Below, piece by piece: positions 8,873-17,864 of a stretch of 64,000 nt of DNA. A program made the position numbers and the translations under genes. The notes below the pieces were generated by a model, which saw only the letters and a list, made by a program, of their open reading frames with translations, had not been told where the DNA came from and made no database searches. The DNA lies in assembly GCF_035984415.1 (NCBI RefSeq), contig NZ_CP130720.1:310001-374000 (forward strand), written 5' to 3'. Origin of the DNA: Streptomyces sp. NBC_01296. GTDB lineage: Bacteria; Actinomycetota; Actinomycetes; Streptomycetales; Streptomycetaceae. Position 1 is the first letter of the stretch, and every line of letters starts with the position of its first letter.

Positions 8873-9436
8873 ATGACCGGGTACTCCCACACCGCCGCCC
8901 CACCGGACAGCGGTCTGATCGTGCCGCCCGGCGAAGGCCGTACTCTTCGTGCCGCCGCCCAGCACGTAACGTTCAAGGTGACCGGCGCGCAGTCGCGCAT
9001 CGCATCGAGTTTCGAGGTGCTCGTGCCACCGGGCTTCGACGTCGGCGCGCACGTCCACGCGCGCAGCGAGGAACTGTTCTACGTTCTTGAGGGCGAACTC
9101 GATGTCCTCGCCTTCGAGCCGCGCGTGCGCACCCCGGACGGTTGGCGGGGATGGCGGTCCCCGACCGGGGAACGTGTGGTCCGCGCCACTCCCGGCACGG
9201 TCATCGTGGTCCCGCCCGGCTGCCCGCACGCCTTCGCCAACCCCGGCGAAGTCCCGGCCCGGATGTTCTTCCAGTCGTCCCCACCCCCGGACCACGAACG
9301 CTATTTCGAGGAACTCCTGGACATCCTGTCCGCCGACGGGCCCGTGGACCACGGTGCCATCGCGGCGCTGCGCCGCCGCTACGACATCGAGCAGCTCACG
9401 CCGCTGCGCCATGACCAGCCGGCGAGGCACCCGTAG
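8873..9436 (+). CDS. Cupin-domain protein of the rppA operon
   Basis: A 187-residue single-domain cupin. The beta-barrel metal site is suggested by HVHARSEELFYVLEGE (His, His, Glu in the first cupin motif) and PPGCPHAFANPG (second motif). Cupins of this type sit between rppA and the P450 in many streptomycetes and are thought to act as quinone-forming oxygenases on tetrahydroxynaphthalene, but the activity of this one is inferred from position. The ATG at 8873 was preferred to the GTG at 8849 because GGAAGGAAAG lies 5 bases upstream of it. It overlaps the P450 start codon by one base (TAGTG). Confidence 0.85.
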   Translation: MTGYSHTAAPPDSGLIVPPGEGRTLRAAAQHVTFKVTGAQSRIASSFEVLVPPGFDVGAHVHARSEELFYVLEGELDVLAFEPRVRTPDGWRGWRSPTGERVVRATPGTVIVVPPGCPHAFANPGEVPARMFFQSSPPPDHERYFEELLDILSADGPVDHGAIAALRRRYDIEQLTPLRHDQPARHP

Positions 9437-10641
9437 TGCACGACACAACCGCCCCCTTGTACGAGGCGTCGGACTTGGCTGCGCTCGACTTCGACCCGTT
9501 TCTGCGCGAGGCCGCGCAGGCCGCACCGGTCATCCGGATCCGGCTGCCGCACGGAGCCCCCGGCGAGTGCTGGCTGGCGACACGGCACGACGCCGTCCGG
9601 TTCGTCACCTCCGACCCCCGGTTCAGTCGCGACATCGTCGGCCGACCGCTGCCCAGCATGAACAGATACCTCGTCCCACTGGACCGCGCGGTCAGCTTCG
9701 TCGACCCGCCCGACCACACCCGCATCCGCTCTGTGGTCTCCTCGGCGTTCAACCGCTTCGGCATGGCAGCCCTGCGCCCCCGCATCCAAGCCGTACTCGA
9801 CGAGCACATCGACGCCATGGTCACATCCGGCCCCCCCGCCGACTTGGTCCAGCACGTGACCTCCCCCTTCCCCATGCATGTCATCGGAGCTCTGCTAGGT
9901 GTCCCGGAGGCCGACCGGCCGTGCCTGCGCACGTGGGCGGACACCATCTTGACCCGGGCGAAAGACGAAGCGGGCGTCGAGCGCGCCCGGCAGGCCAAGG
10001 AAGAAGTCCGCGCCTCCTTCCGCGAATTGGCCCGCGAACGCCGGCGCCGGCCGCAGGACGACCTCATCAGCGAACTGGGAGCCGCAGTCGAGAGCGGCAG
10101 GATCGAGGAAGAAGAACTCCTCGCCCTGGCCACGCTGATGGGAATCAACGGCTGGCACGCGGTACGCAACCACACCTCCAACATGGTCTACCTCCTGCTT
10201 GCCCACGACAGCCTGATGAGCCGGCTCGGGTCCGACCCGCAAGCCGTACCGGCGGCCGTGGAGGAGCTACTGCGCTGGATCCCGCACAAACACGGCGTGG
10301 GACAAGCCCGCATCGCCACCGAGGACGTCGAGGTGGGCGGCGTCCTCATCCGCCGCGGCGAGGCCGTCTATGTCTCCTACGTGGCAGCGAACTGGGACGA
10401 GCGGTGCTACCCCGCGCCGCACCGGATCGACATCGACCGCAAAGGCCCGCCCCACCTCGCGTTCGGATACGGCCCCCACCACTGCCTGGCACCATTGCTG
10501 GCACGCATGGAGGCCGAACTGCTCCTGACCACTCTGATCACACGCCTCCCCGGCCTGCGCCTTGCCATCGATCCCGGCGAAGTCGTGTGGCAGAAGGACG
10601 TCCTCATCCGAGGCCCCGTAGCCCTACCGGTCACGTGGTGA
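9436..10641 (+). CDS. Cytochrome P450, CYP158 type (flaviolin-coupling)
   Basis: Family relatives couple flaviolin molecules oxidatively into dimers and trimers. The 401-residue protein has the haem loop FGYGPHHCLAP with Cys350 as the thiolate ligand and the conserved ELLRW K-helix region. The I-helix lacks the usual acidic-Thr pair: the segment reads GINGWHAVRNHT, as in CYP158A2, where the Thr is also replaced. The GTG start overlaps the stop of the cupin gene, indicating translational coupling. It is the last gene of the rppA operon; redox partners are not encoded nearby. Confidence 0.92.
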   Translation: MHDTTAPLYEASDLAALDFDPFLREAAQAAPVIRIRLPHGAPGECWLATRHDAVRFVTSDPRFSRDIVGRPLPSMNRYLVPLDRAVSFVDPPDHTRIRSVVSSAFNRFGMAALRPRIQAVLDEHIDAMVTSGPPADLVQHVTSPFPMHVIGALLGVPEADRPCLRTWADTILTRAKDEAGVERARQAKEEVRASFRELARERRRRPQDDLISELGAAVESGRIEEEELLALATLMGINGWHAVRNHTSNMVYLLLAHDSLMSRLGSDPQAVPAAVEELLRWIPHKHGVGQARIATEDVEVGGVLIRRGEAVYVSYVAANWDERCYPAPHRIDIDRKGPPHLAFGYGPHHCLAPLLARMEAELLLTTLITRLPGLRLAIDPGEVVWQKDVLIRGPVALPVTW

Positions 10642-10726
10642 ACCCGGCCGGCACCCCTTGCGACCCGGGCGATGCACGGATGGTGTTGTCCTCAACGTCC
10701 AGTACTGAGAGTTCGCGTCCGGTTGA

Positions 10727-12424
10727 ATGGATGCCGTGACGCATGCTCTGGGTTTCACCGAGGAAGACCTGCGCCGGCTGGCGGGGGCGCTCTCCTTCGA
10801 GCGCGGGGTCGGCTATCTGTCGGCGGTGTCCCGGCTGGAGATCGGGGTCGAGACGATCACCGCAACCGTGGACGGCAGCGACGCGTACGAGGTCGAGCTG
10901 ACCGAGGACGAGGAAGGCCGACTCGGCGGCTGGTGCGACTGCCCGTACGGGCAGGAGGGCAACTTCTGCAAGCACTGCGTGGCGGTGGGCCTGACCGTCC
11001 TGGGACAGGCCGAATCGGTGCCGCAGCAGCGGTCGGCCGCCGCCTCGCGCACCCGCCTCCTGGACGACTGGCTGGAGTCCCGAACCCGCGAGGAACTGGC
11101 CGCTCTGGTAAGGGAACAGCTCGCCGGCGACCGTGGCCTGCGCCGCCGACTCGAGCTGCGCGCGGCCGCCGCTGGGGAGGACACCGCCTTCGTCCGGGAG
11201 CGCATCCTGGGCCTCCTCGACACCCGTTCCTTCGCCCGCTACGGCTACGTCGAGTACGCCGACGCCCGCGCCTACGGGCAGCAGGCGGCGGAGGCGGTCA
11301 CCGCCCTACGGGCGCTGACGGCGGGCGGGCGGGCCGCCGACGCGGTGGAGGTGGCCCGCGAGGCCCTCCGGGCTCTGGGCCGTATATACGGGGAGATCGA
11401 CGACTCGGACGGCCTGGTCGGGAACGTCGCCACCCGCCTGGCCGAGGCCCACCTGGAGGCCTGCCTGTCCGCCCGCCCCGACCCGGTGGAGACTGCCGAG
11501 TGGCTAGTGCACCACCTCCTGGATGAAGAGAACGACATCACGGACATCGACCTCTTCGACTACCGCGAGGCCCTGGGTGAGCCGGGCATGACCCGGGCGC
11601 GCGAAATGGTGGTGGCCGCCTGGCGGATCAACCCCAAGGCGTGGACCGAGAAGTACCTGATGGAGCGGCTCCTGAAGGCGGACGGTGGCAGCGTGGACGC
11701 GCTGGTCGCCGTCCACGCGGCGGACCTCGCCCCGAACGGCCACACCCACCTGGTGATCGCCCGGGAGCTGGAGGGGGCGGGCCGTACGGCCGAGGCCCTT
11801 GAGTGGGCCGAACGCGGGCTACGGGAGGCCGAGTCCGACTGGGGGCCGGATGACGAGCTGGTCGCCTTCGTCTGTGATCGCTACGCACGGGCCGGCCGCT
11901 TGGCCGATGTGGTCACGATCGCCCGGGATGTGCTGCGGGCCCGTCCCTCCCTTGTCGCCTACCGGCATCTTCGTACCGCGGCCCGTACGGCCGGGAGCTG
12001 GGAGGGCACTGAGCGCGCGGGCGCCCTGGAGGTACTGAAGGCCTCCGACCGGCCGGTGAAGGGCCGTTGGTACGGCGGTTCGGTGCTGGTCGACGCGCTC
12101 ATGGACGACGCCGACCTCGAGGCCGCCTGGCAGGCCGCCGCCGACGGATACGCGGACCAGCAGCAGTGGCTGGCCCTGGCCGACCGGATCCGCGACAAGC
12201 AACCGGCCGACGCGCTGACCGTCTACCTGCGCTGGATCGAGCCACTGCGCAAGGCGACCGGTGACCGCACGTACGAACGCATGGCCCAGCTGCTGCTCAG
12301 CGCCCGCGCCTGCCACCGCACGCTGGGCACCGAATCCGAGTTCGCCACCTATCTGGCCGCCCTGCGCGCCGACCAGAAGCGCAAGCGGAAGCTGATGGCG
12401 ACGCTTGACCAGCACGGACTGTGA
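10727..12424 (+). CDS. SWIM zinc-finger protein with helical repeat region
   Basis: A 565-residue protein with an N-terminal SWIM zinc finger (CxCx8CxH: Cys70, Cys72, Cys81, His83), which in other proteins binds DNA or protein. The remaining 450 residues are rich in Ala, Leu, Glu and Arg, and look like TPR-type helical repeats (for example segments with EALEWAERGLREAE). Such proteins are common in Streptomyces but uncharacterised. The start at 10727 begins the aligned region; a GTG nine bases on is an alternative. It follows the rppA operon by 85 bases and may have its own promoter. Confidence 0.85.
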   Translation: MDAVTHALGFTEEDLRRLAGALSFERGVGYLSAVSRLEIGVETITATVDGSDAYEVELTEDEEGRLGGWCDCPYGQEGNFCKHCVAVGLTVLGQAESVPQQRSAAASRTRLLDDWLESRTREELAALVREQLAGDRGLRRRLELRAAAAGEDTAFVRERILGLLDTRSFARYGYVEYADARAYGQQAAEAVTALRALTAGGRAADAVEVAREALRALGRIYGEIDDSDGLVGNVATRLAEAHLEACLSARPDPVETAEWLVHHLLDEENDITDIDLFDYREALGEPGMTRAREMVVAAWRINPKAWTEKYLMERLLKADGGSVDALVAVHAADLAPNGHTHLVIARELEGAGRTAEALEWAERGLREAESDWGPDDELVAFVCDRYARAGRLADVVTIARDVLRARPSLVAYRHLRTAARTAGSWEGTERAGALEVLKASDRPVKGRWYGGSVLVDALMDDADLEAAWQAAADGYADQQQWLALADRIRDKQPADALTVYLRWIEPLRKATGDRTYERMAQLLLSARACHRTLGTESEFATYLAALRADQKRKRKLMATLDQHGL

Positions 12425-12544
12425 GCGGTGCCGGGCGCCGTGTCTGAGCCCTGGCCCACCTCTGGCGTCGGCTTCCACCGCGCGTCACCCATGGCAGAAA
12501 ACCCTTCATCCCCGACGGGGACGGCGGTCACAGCCCTCCGAGTC

Positions 12545-12745
12545 CTGCTGAGTGTTGCCCTGCCGGCCGGGCGGGGGCGTCCATGACGGCGGTGAACTGG
12601 GTGCAGTCGTTGGTGTTCCCGCCGGTCAGGACGAAGGCCAGCGGTCGGCCGGCTCCGTCGCAGGCCAGGTGGATCTTGCTGGTCAGCCCGCCGCGGGACC
12701 GGCCGAGGGCCGGGCTGCGGAGCCCCGTTACCTTCTTCGTGGCCT
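12545..12745 (-). pseudogene. IS5-family transposase fragment
   Basis: One minus-strand frame reads GRSRGGLTSKIHLACDG and LAFVLTGGNTNDCTQF, the region around the first catalytic Asp of IS5-type transposases. Only about 60 residues are recognisable; both ends are lost. Confidence 0.7.
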
Positions 12746-12860
12746 CGCAATGAGGCTCCCGGCCTTCGGCCCCGGTATGACTTGAGCCCCCAGTCGAGAT
12801 GATCGAAAAGGTGGTGTCGCCGAGTGCCGGAGGCATCGGCAGACCGCTGATTACTAACGG

Positions 12861-13241
12861 GATGGATCGGTTCGCCCGGCTGGGTTCACGACTGCTCAAC
12901 GGACCAGTGGCCTTCGTTTCGCTGGCCGGAGACGACCAGGAGCTCCTGCCCGGACCGGTCGGTCTGCCGGATCCCTGGGCGGAGAGCCGGGCACTGCACT
13001 GCCGCTGTCGCCTGCGCCCTGCCGGTACGTGACGGCCTCAGGGCAGCCCCTGGTCGTGCCCGACGCCCGCGCCGACGACCGGTCCGTACCACCCCCGTCG
13101 CTCGCGGATCTCGGGCTCATCGTGTACGCCGGAATGCCGCTGACCGACTACGACGGGCTCGCCCTGGACTCCCTGTGCGCCATCGGCCGGCGGACCCGGA
13201 TACCCGTGACGACGTCGCGGCACTGGCCCTGCGTCCCCTGA
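12861..13241 (+). pseudogene. GAF-domain remnant, frameshifted
   Basis: Two plus-strand frames together make most of a GAF sensor domain: DRFARLGSRLLNGPVAFVSL in the first, SGQPLVVPDARADDR and YAGMPLTDYDGLALDSLCAI in the second, joined around 13029. In actinomycetes such GAF domains belong to PP2C phosphatases or histidine kinases; no output domain is left. The first frame has lost the usual CRYV core at the junction. Confidence 0.6.
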
Positions 13242-13567
13242 CGGCACCAGCAGCGGTGTCAGCGGCCGCCGAGACGCGGTCCCGCTGACATCAGCGATCC
13301 TCCGCGGGCGACCCCGATCCGCGCAGCGCCGAGCGCAGGCGGTGCGCTGACGCGTGCCCTGGGAGGGTACCGGGCCTGGGCAGGTGGCCCCGCCGCCGGC
13401 CGACTTGCAAGCCAGGCCCGGCGCCAAGTCGTGTTCGCACCCGGAAGACGCCTGCGGGTGAAACCCGTGAACGCGCCCGGCCACGACTCCCCCGCTGGCG
13501 GGCAGGCCGTTCGGGTGCAGTCGAGGCCATGCTGGGATGGCGGCCGGATGCCGGGTAGGCGTCGGGT
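13242..13567. other. No recognised gene upstream of the DUF2231 gene
   Basis: No domain or start signal was recognised on either strand; presumably contains the promoter of the following membrane protein gene. Confidence 0.35.
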
Positions 13568-14149
13568 ATGAACGCACACACCCTCGGCACCTCGACGACG
13601 GCCGGGCACACCGCAGCACTCGACACTGCATCCGCACGGTGGCTGACGGCCCTGGACCGGCTCGAACGCACAACGGTGGCCGATCCGGCGATCGGATTCC
13701 TCCAGCGCGGCATCCGCTCGCTCCCCCTGGGCGGGATGCGTGATCTGTTGCGCGGCAGGCCGCTGGGCCACCCCGTGCATCCCGTGCTGGTCCAGGTACC
13801 GATCGGCTGCTGGCTGTCGGCCGCGGTACTGGACGTCGTACCGGGCGCACGGCACGCGGCCACGACCCTCACCGCCGTCGGGCTGGCCGGGGTCGCCCCG
13901 GCAGCGGTCGCCGGCTGGGCGGACTGGGCGGACCTGCCGCCCGAGCAGGCCCGGGTCGGGCTGGCCCACGCGGTCTCCAACGTGGCTGCGGTGGCCTGCT
14001 ACACCGTCTCCCTGACGGCCCGGCTCCGCGGCCGCGCAGCGAAGGGCATGCTGTGGTCATGGGGCGGGCTGACGGCGGTCGCCGTCAGTGGTGCGCTGGG
14101 CGGACACGTGGCCTATCGGCAGGCCGTAGGACCGCATGACGCAACGTAG
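13568..14149 (+). CDS. DUF2231-family membrane protein
   Basis: A 193-residue protein with the DUF2231 core: RGRPLGHPVHPVLVQVPIG followed by four hydrophobic helices (about residues 75-95, 100-117, 135-152 and 165-182). His residues in the GHPVHP motif are conserved in the family and suggest haem or metal binding, but no function is established. Members are often fused to or next to Rieske or cytochrome-like proteins; here it stands alone and converges with the iron-enzyme operon. Confidence 0.85.
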   Translation: MNAHTLGTSTTAGHTAALDTASARWLTALDRLERTTVADPAIGFLQRGIRSLPLGGMRDLLRGRPLGHPVHPVLVQVPIGCWLSAAVLDVVPGARHAATTLTAVGLAGVAPAAVAGWADWADLPPEQARVGLAHAVSNVAAVACYTVSLTARLRGRAAKGMLWSWGGLTAVAVSGALGGHVAYRQAVGPHDAT

Positions 14150-14202
14150 GGCTCGGGCGGGCTCGGGCTCGATGCGCGCAGTGTGCCCTCCTGGCCCGCC
14201 CC

Positions 14203-15231
14203 TCACGGCTCCGGCAGGGCCGTGCGCAACGCGCTGCGCCCGTGGTCCCAGGCCCCGCGCAGGTGCGCCGCGAGGCGGTCCTCCAGCAGAACGGTCGCCG
14301 CACAGCCGAAGGCCACGTCGGCCTCCAGGCCGGGCTCGTCGGCGAGGAGGCCGCCGATGACCTCGTGGCGTACGAGCTGCTCGTGCACGGCGTCGGCCTC
14401 CACGTGCTCGGCGTAGAAGTGCTCGGCGGCAGGACCCGCAGCGCAGCGCCGCATGGCGTTGGCCATGCGGCGGGAGCCGGGCGACGAGGTGACCTCGACG
14501 CACGCGAAGTGCCCGACGAGGGCGCCGCGCAGCGCGCGGTGGAGCCCGAAGAGGGACATCAGGTTCACCGTGGCGAGCAGGGCCGCCGGGGCCTGGTCGA
14601 GGTAGCGGCCGTAGGCCGGATCCAGGTCAAGGTCGGTCATGAGGTCCGCGAAGAGACCCGCGTGGATGCGGTCGGCGCGGCCGGCGCCGAACTCGTCGTA
14701 CTCGATGGCCACCATCGCGGCCTTGGCACGACCGGTGAGCCGGGGGATGACCCAGGCGTGCGGGTCCGCCTCCTTGAGGTGGTAGAGCGAGCGCAGGGCC
14801 GCGTACTCGCGCAACTGCCACAGCTGACCGTCGCTTTCCAGGCGGTGGCTGAGGCTGTCGGAGAGGTCCACGGGCTCGACGAGGAGCGGGGCGAAGGCGT
14901 CCTCGACCGATCGGGGCCCGTCGGACAGCTCGGTGCGCAGGGCGTGCAGGAAGCGGACTTCCATGTCCTGGCGCAACCGCAGCAGGTCCGGGTCCCATTC
15001 CCGTGCGTCCTCCACGCCGTCGAAGCCACGGTAGTGCAGTTCGTACAACAGGTAGAGGGAGAGCTGGAGGTCCTCACCCCACGGGTCGCATTTCAGGACG
15101 GACGCCGGGGCGTAGACCGGCGAGCCGCCCGATCGCAGAGCCTGCGTTACGGCATCGGACAGCGCGCCCCGCCCCTCCACCAGGCGGGGGCCGGTCGCCG
15201 TCGCCGTCGTGCTCGGGCCGGGAGGGGTCAT
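14203..15231 (-). CDS. Iron-containing redox enzyme family protein (haem-oxygenase-like fold)
   Basis: A 342-residue, mostly helical protein. The segments EYDEFGAG and HFYAEHVEADAVHE with a later RHEVIGG carry His/Glu residues arranged like the haem-oxygenase-like diiron oxidases. Family members oxidise small substrates (amines, fatty acids, amino acids) using two irons and O2. Its ATG overlaps the TGA of the upstream CDGSH gene (TGATG), so the two are translationally coupled. This coupling suggests the CDGSH protein donates electrons or iron to it; that is an inference. The substrate is unknown. Confidence 0.82.
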   Translation of the reverse strand: MTPPGPSTTATATGPRLVEGRGALSDAVTQALRSGGSPVYAPASVLKCDPWGEDLQLSLYLLYELHYRGFDGVEDAREWDPDLLRLRQDMEVRFLHALRTELSDGPRSVEDAFAPLLVEPVDLSDSLSHRLESDGQLWQLREYAALRSLYHLKEADPHAWVIPRLTGRAKAAMVAIEYDEFGAGRADRIHAGLFADLMTDLDLDPAYGRYLDQAPAALLATVNLMSLFGLHRALRGALVGHFACVEVTSSPGSRRMANAMRRCAAGPAAEHFYAEHVEADAVHEQLVRHEVIGGLLADEPGLEADVAFGCAATVLLEDRLAAHLRGAWDHGRSALRTALPEP

Positions 15232-15488
15232 CACGGGTTCCTGTCCTCGGGCGGCGAAGCGGCTCGCCGGCGGGGGCGGTGGCTGGTGTCGCACCAGGGG
15301 TACGTGCGGCTGCGGCGGCAGGTGCACACGGCGACCATGAACCGGTCCGACCGGGCGACGGTCCCGTCGTCGAGGACGATCTCGACCGGCCCCTCGACGA
15401 GGACGGGGCCCTGCGGGTCCACGGACACCCGGCGTGCGGGCGGCGCGGTGAAAACCCGGCACGGGGTTCTGTCAGAGGTACTGGGCAC
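15231..15488 (-). CDS. CDGSH iron-sulfur domain protein
   Basis: An 85-residue protein with a single CDGSH-type motif binding a [2Fe-2S] cluster by three Cys and one His: Cys55, Cys57, Cys66 and His70 in CTCRRSRTYPWCDTSH. The motif core is CDTSH rather than CDGSH, a common actinomycete variant. It overlaps the methyltransferase gene by 17 bases upstream and the iron-enzyme gene by one base downstream, making it the middle gene of a three-gene operon. A degenerate second copy of such a gene lies near 44.65 kb. Confidence 0.9.
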   Translation of the reverse strand: MPSTSDRTPCRVFTAPPARRVSVDPQGPVLVEGPVEIVLDDGTVARSDRFMVAVCTCRRSRTYPWCDTSHRPRRRAASPPEDRNP

Positions 15489-16158
15489 GGATGATCACCA
15501 GCTCTTCACTCTCCTCGGCCTCGGCCGCCAGGCCCTGGCGCTCCAGCCAGGCACGCCGCGAACGCAGGACCGGGCCCCACGCCACGCAGGCCCTCGCGGT
15601 CACCTGGGCTGCCAGCCCGAGGCGCGCCAGCCGCTGCACGGTGGCCTGCGCCCCGCACATGTGCGAGTGCACCATCAGCAGGACGCCCCCCGGGCGCAAC
15701 AGGGCAGGGGCCGACGAGCAGATCCTGTCGATGACCGTGCGCCCGTCGAGGCCGGCGTCCCAGGCGCGCTCCGGCCCGTGCGACGGCAGCCGGGCCCGCG
15801 GGGACGGTACGTAGGGAGGGTTGGCGAGGATCAGGTCGAAGCGGCGGCCGACGGTGCGCGCAGCGAAGTCGCCGTGCAGCACCCGCAGCGGCAGCCGCCG
15901 CCGCAGGGCGTTCAAGCGTGCCGTGACCACGGCGAGCCAGGAGACGTCGACCGCGGTGACCCGGGCGCCCCGGCCCGCGGCGTGCAGGGCCAGGGCGCCC
16001 GTGCCGGTCCCGATCTCCAGGGCGTCCGTACCGGGCCCGAGGTCTTCACACAAAAGCGCTTCGGCAAGGAACCGGGTGTCCGCCTGCGGACGGTATACGC
16101 CCGGAAGGGCCAAGAGCCCGGCGGAAATCCCTCCCGAGGTAATGGTCGTACTGGACAC
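15472..16158 (-). CDS. HemK2/MTQ2-type class I methyltransferase
   Basis: A 228-residue SAM-dependent methyltransferase: motif I EIGTGTGALAL (about residues 47-57), motif post-I VTAVDVS, and motif IV NPPYVPSP typical for N-methylation of amide or amino nitrogens (as in HemK/PrmC). Homologues in actinomycetes are annotated as protein or release-factor methyltransferases, but the true substrate here is unknown. It is the first gene of the operon with the CDGSH and iron-enzyme genes and starts at the ATG at 16158. Confidence 0.88.
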   Translation of the reverse strand: MSSTTITSGGISAGLLALPGVYRPQADTRFLAEALLCEDLGPGTDALEIGTGTGALALHAAGRGARVTAVDVSWLAVVTARLNALRRRLPLRVLHGDFAARTVGRRFDLILANPPYVPSPRARLPSHGPERAWDAGLDGRTVIDRICSSAPALLRPGGVLLMVHSHMCGAQATVQRLARLGLAAQVTARACVAWGPVLRSRRAWLERQGLAAEAEESEELVIIRAQYL

Positions 16159-16361
16159 TTGCCGGCCTCCGAAGTCTCATGCGGCCCGCACAGGGGGCCG
16201 CGGTCATGGGCGACACAGGGCCCCTGCCCTGCAATCTCCCTGCCATCCGGAATGACCTCGCATTCAGAGGAACAGACGGAGGCCCGGTCGGGTCGGTCTC
16301 TGCTCCTCGACATCTGTTCCTCGATCGCCGGGTCAGGAGCCGCACCCCGCTCACCTCGGGC

Positions 16362-16592
16362 TCACAGGCGCGGCCCCTGCCCGCCCGCGTCGTCGTCAGG
16401 CGTCCGCCAGGAGCCCTGGCGCCGCTGCGCCACTGGGTTCTGCTCAGCCGGCCGGGCCGGGGCCCTGCGCCGCGCACTGCGTCGGCTGCCGTACCAGAAG
16501 GCGCCGATCAGGAGGCAGACCACGGCCACTCCGGCGAGGATGAGGAAGAGTGGCCCCTGTCCTTCGGCCGCGAGGATTTCGGTGGGAATCAT
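16362..16592 (-). CDS. DUF6479-family small membrane protein
   Basis: A 76-residue peptide with one transmembrane helix (GPLFLILAGVAVVCLLIGAF region, residues 13-33), followed by an Arg-rich cytoplasmic tail and a Pro/Gly/Asp-rich end. This is the common organisation of the streptomycete DUF6479 family; the role is unknown. It is separated from the methyltransferase operon by about 200 bases that show no gene. Confidence 0.75.
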   Translation of the reverse strand: MIPTEILAAEGQGPLFLILAGVAVVCLLIGAFWYGSRRSARRRAPARPAEQNPVAQRRQGSWRTPDDDAGGQGPRL

Positions 16593-16753
16593 GACGGACG
16601 CCTACCCGCGATCGGCAGACTTACGGGGGGCGGCCGTCCCGGACGCACGGCGGCAGGGATCCGGCCGGCGCAGGGTGTGGGCGGGTGCCTCGCCTCGCGG
16701 CCGTGGCCCCCGGCAACCCTGCAGTGAAGGTGTCCGTACCAGGCGAGCAGCAG

Positions 16754-17548
16754 ATGAGGCGGGAAGCTGTGTCCACGTCAAGCCACGAAGTGCTCGGGGC
16801 ACCCTGCTGGGTGAACCTGCTGACCCGGGACCCCGACTCCGCGCAACGCTTCTACGGTGCCGTGCTGGGCTGGACGTTCCACCGGACCCGGCTGGGCGAA
16901 GGGCTCTCCGTCGCGTTCCGCGACGGCGCTCCGGTCGCCGGGATCAGGGCGCTCGGCGAGGGCCTGTCGCTGCCCGTGGCCTGGACGGCGTACTTCGCCG
17001 TCGCCGACGCCGATGTGACCGTCGCACGCATCCGTGAGCGCGGCGCCACCGTGGCGGTGGGCCCGCTGTCCTTCGGTACCGGCCGTGCCGCCCTGGCCGC
17101 GGACCCCGCCGGGGCGGTCTTCGGACTCTGGCAGGGCGACGTCATGCGGGGCTGGAGAGTGGGCCGCGGCACTGCCCCCGCCTGGCTGGAACTCCGCACG
17201 CGCGACGCTTTCGCGGCCGCCATCTTCTACGCGGAGGTCCTGGACTGGGCCGGCGAACCCCCGGCGTCCTGCGTGGTGGCCTATGAGCAGGACAGGGTGG
17301 TCCTGCGTCACGGCAACGACGTCGTCGCGCAGATCAGCGGCGGTGCGGTGGACGAGAGCCCCGACCCGCAGGTCCGTCCACGCTGGCACGTCCACTTCCG
17401 GGTACCCGACCTGGAAGCCGCCGTGGAGGCGGCCACCGGCTGTGGCGGGAAGGCCCTGTCCCCCGTAGAAGCCTCCGACGCCGGCCGATCGGTCGCGCTC
17501 AGCGACCCGGAGGGCGCCCTGTTCACCGTTCTCGCCCCGCCGGAATGA
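16754..17548 (+). CDS. Double-VOC (glyoxalase/bleomycin-resistance fold) protein
   Basis: A 264-residue protein made of two VOC modules: the first (about 15-125) starts APCWVNLLTRDPDSAQRFY and ends with DPAGAVFGLWQ, the second (about 135-262) starts APAWLELRTRD and ends DPEGALFTVL. Such tandem VOC proteins occur next to stress or antibiotic genes and may bind a metal or hydrophobic ligand; the substrate is not evident. The ATG at 16754 is preferred over an in-frame GTG at 16685, which lies before low-similarity sequence. Confidence 0.88.
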   Translation: MRREAVSTSSHEVLGAPCWVNLLTRDPDSAQRFYGAVLGWTFHRTRLGEGLSVAFRDGAPVAGIRALGEGLSLPVAWTAYFAVADADVTVARIRERGATVAVGPLSFGTGRAALAADPAGAVFGLWQGDVMRGWRVGRGTAPAWLELRTRDAFAAAIFYAEVLDWAGEPPASCVVAYEQDRVVLRHGNDVVAQISGGAVDESPDPQVRPRWHVHFRVPDLEAAVEAATGCGGKALSPVEASDAGRSVALSDPEGALFTVLAPPE

Positions 17549-17711
17549 CCGCGCCGGTCACGGGGGCGGACGCCCACGGCCATGTGGTGAAGATGCCGAC
17601 GGCGGCGCGGAGGCCGCACGGTCTTGCGCGTCCCGTCGACCCGGCCGACACACCCGAGGGGCCGCCCAGCGACCCGCCGGTATCGGGCCCCTCAACGACG
17701 CCAAGGAGAAC

Positions 17712-17843
17712 GTGCCCGACGAGCGCAGGCCCGTCCGCTCCTCCTCGTCGGGGTGGTGGGAGATTGACCAGGCCCTCCAGGCGTGCGTCCCACCCACCTG
17801 GGACACGGCTAGCAGCGCCAAGAAGGCGGGCCTTCCCCCGTGA
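17712..17843 (+). CDS. Possible 43-residue peptide gene, function unknown
   Basis: A GTG preceded by AAGGAG begins a short frame with good protein-like composition (SGWWEIDQALQACVPPTW) and ends in TGA just before the IS3 remnant. Its tight ribosome binding site and codon use are the only support. It could also be the start of a larger gene cut by the IS3 insertion. Confidence 0.3.
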   Translation: MPDERRPVRSSSSGWWEIDQALQACVPPTWDTASSAKKAGLPP

Positions 17844-17864
17844 TGGTGGGCACGCGGTTATTGG

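Noticed and set aside
14242..17037. A very long plus-strand open frame (931 codons) across the methyltransferase-CDGSH-iron-enzyme operon
   Set aside because: It is antisense to three genes with clear motifs, has Arg/Gly/Pro-rich composition and no domain; such shadows are common at this GC content.
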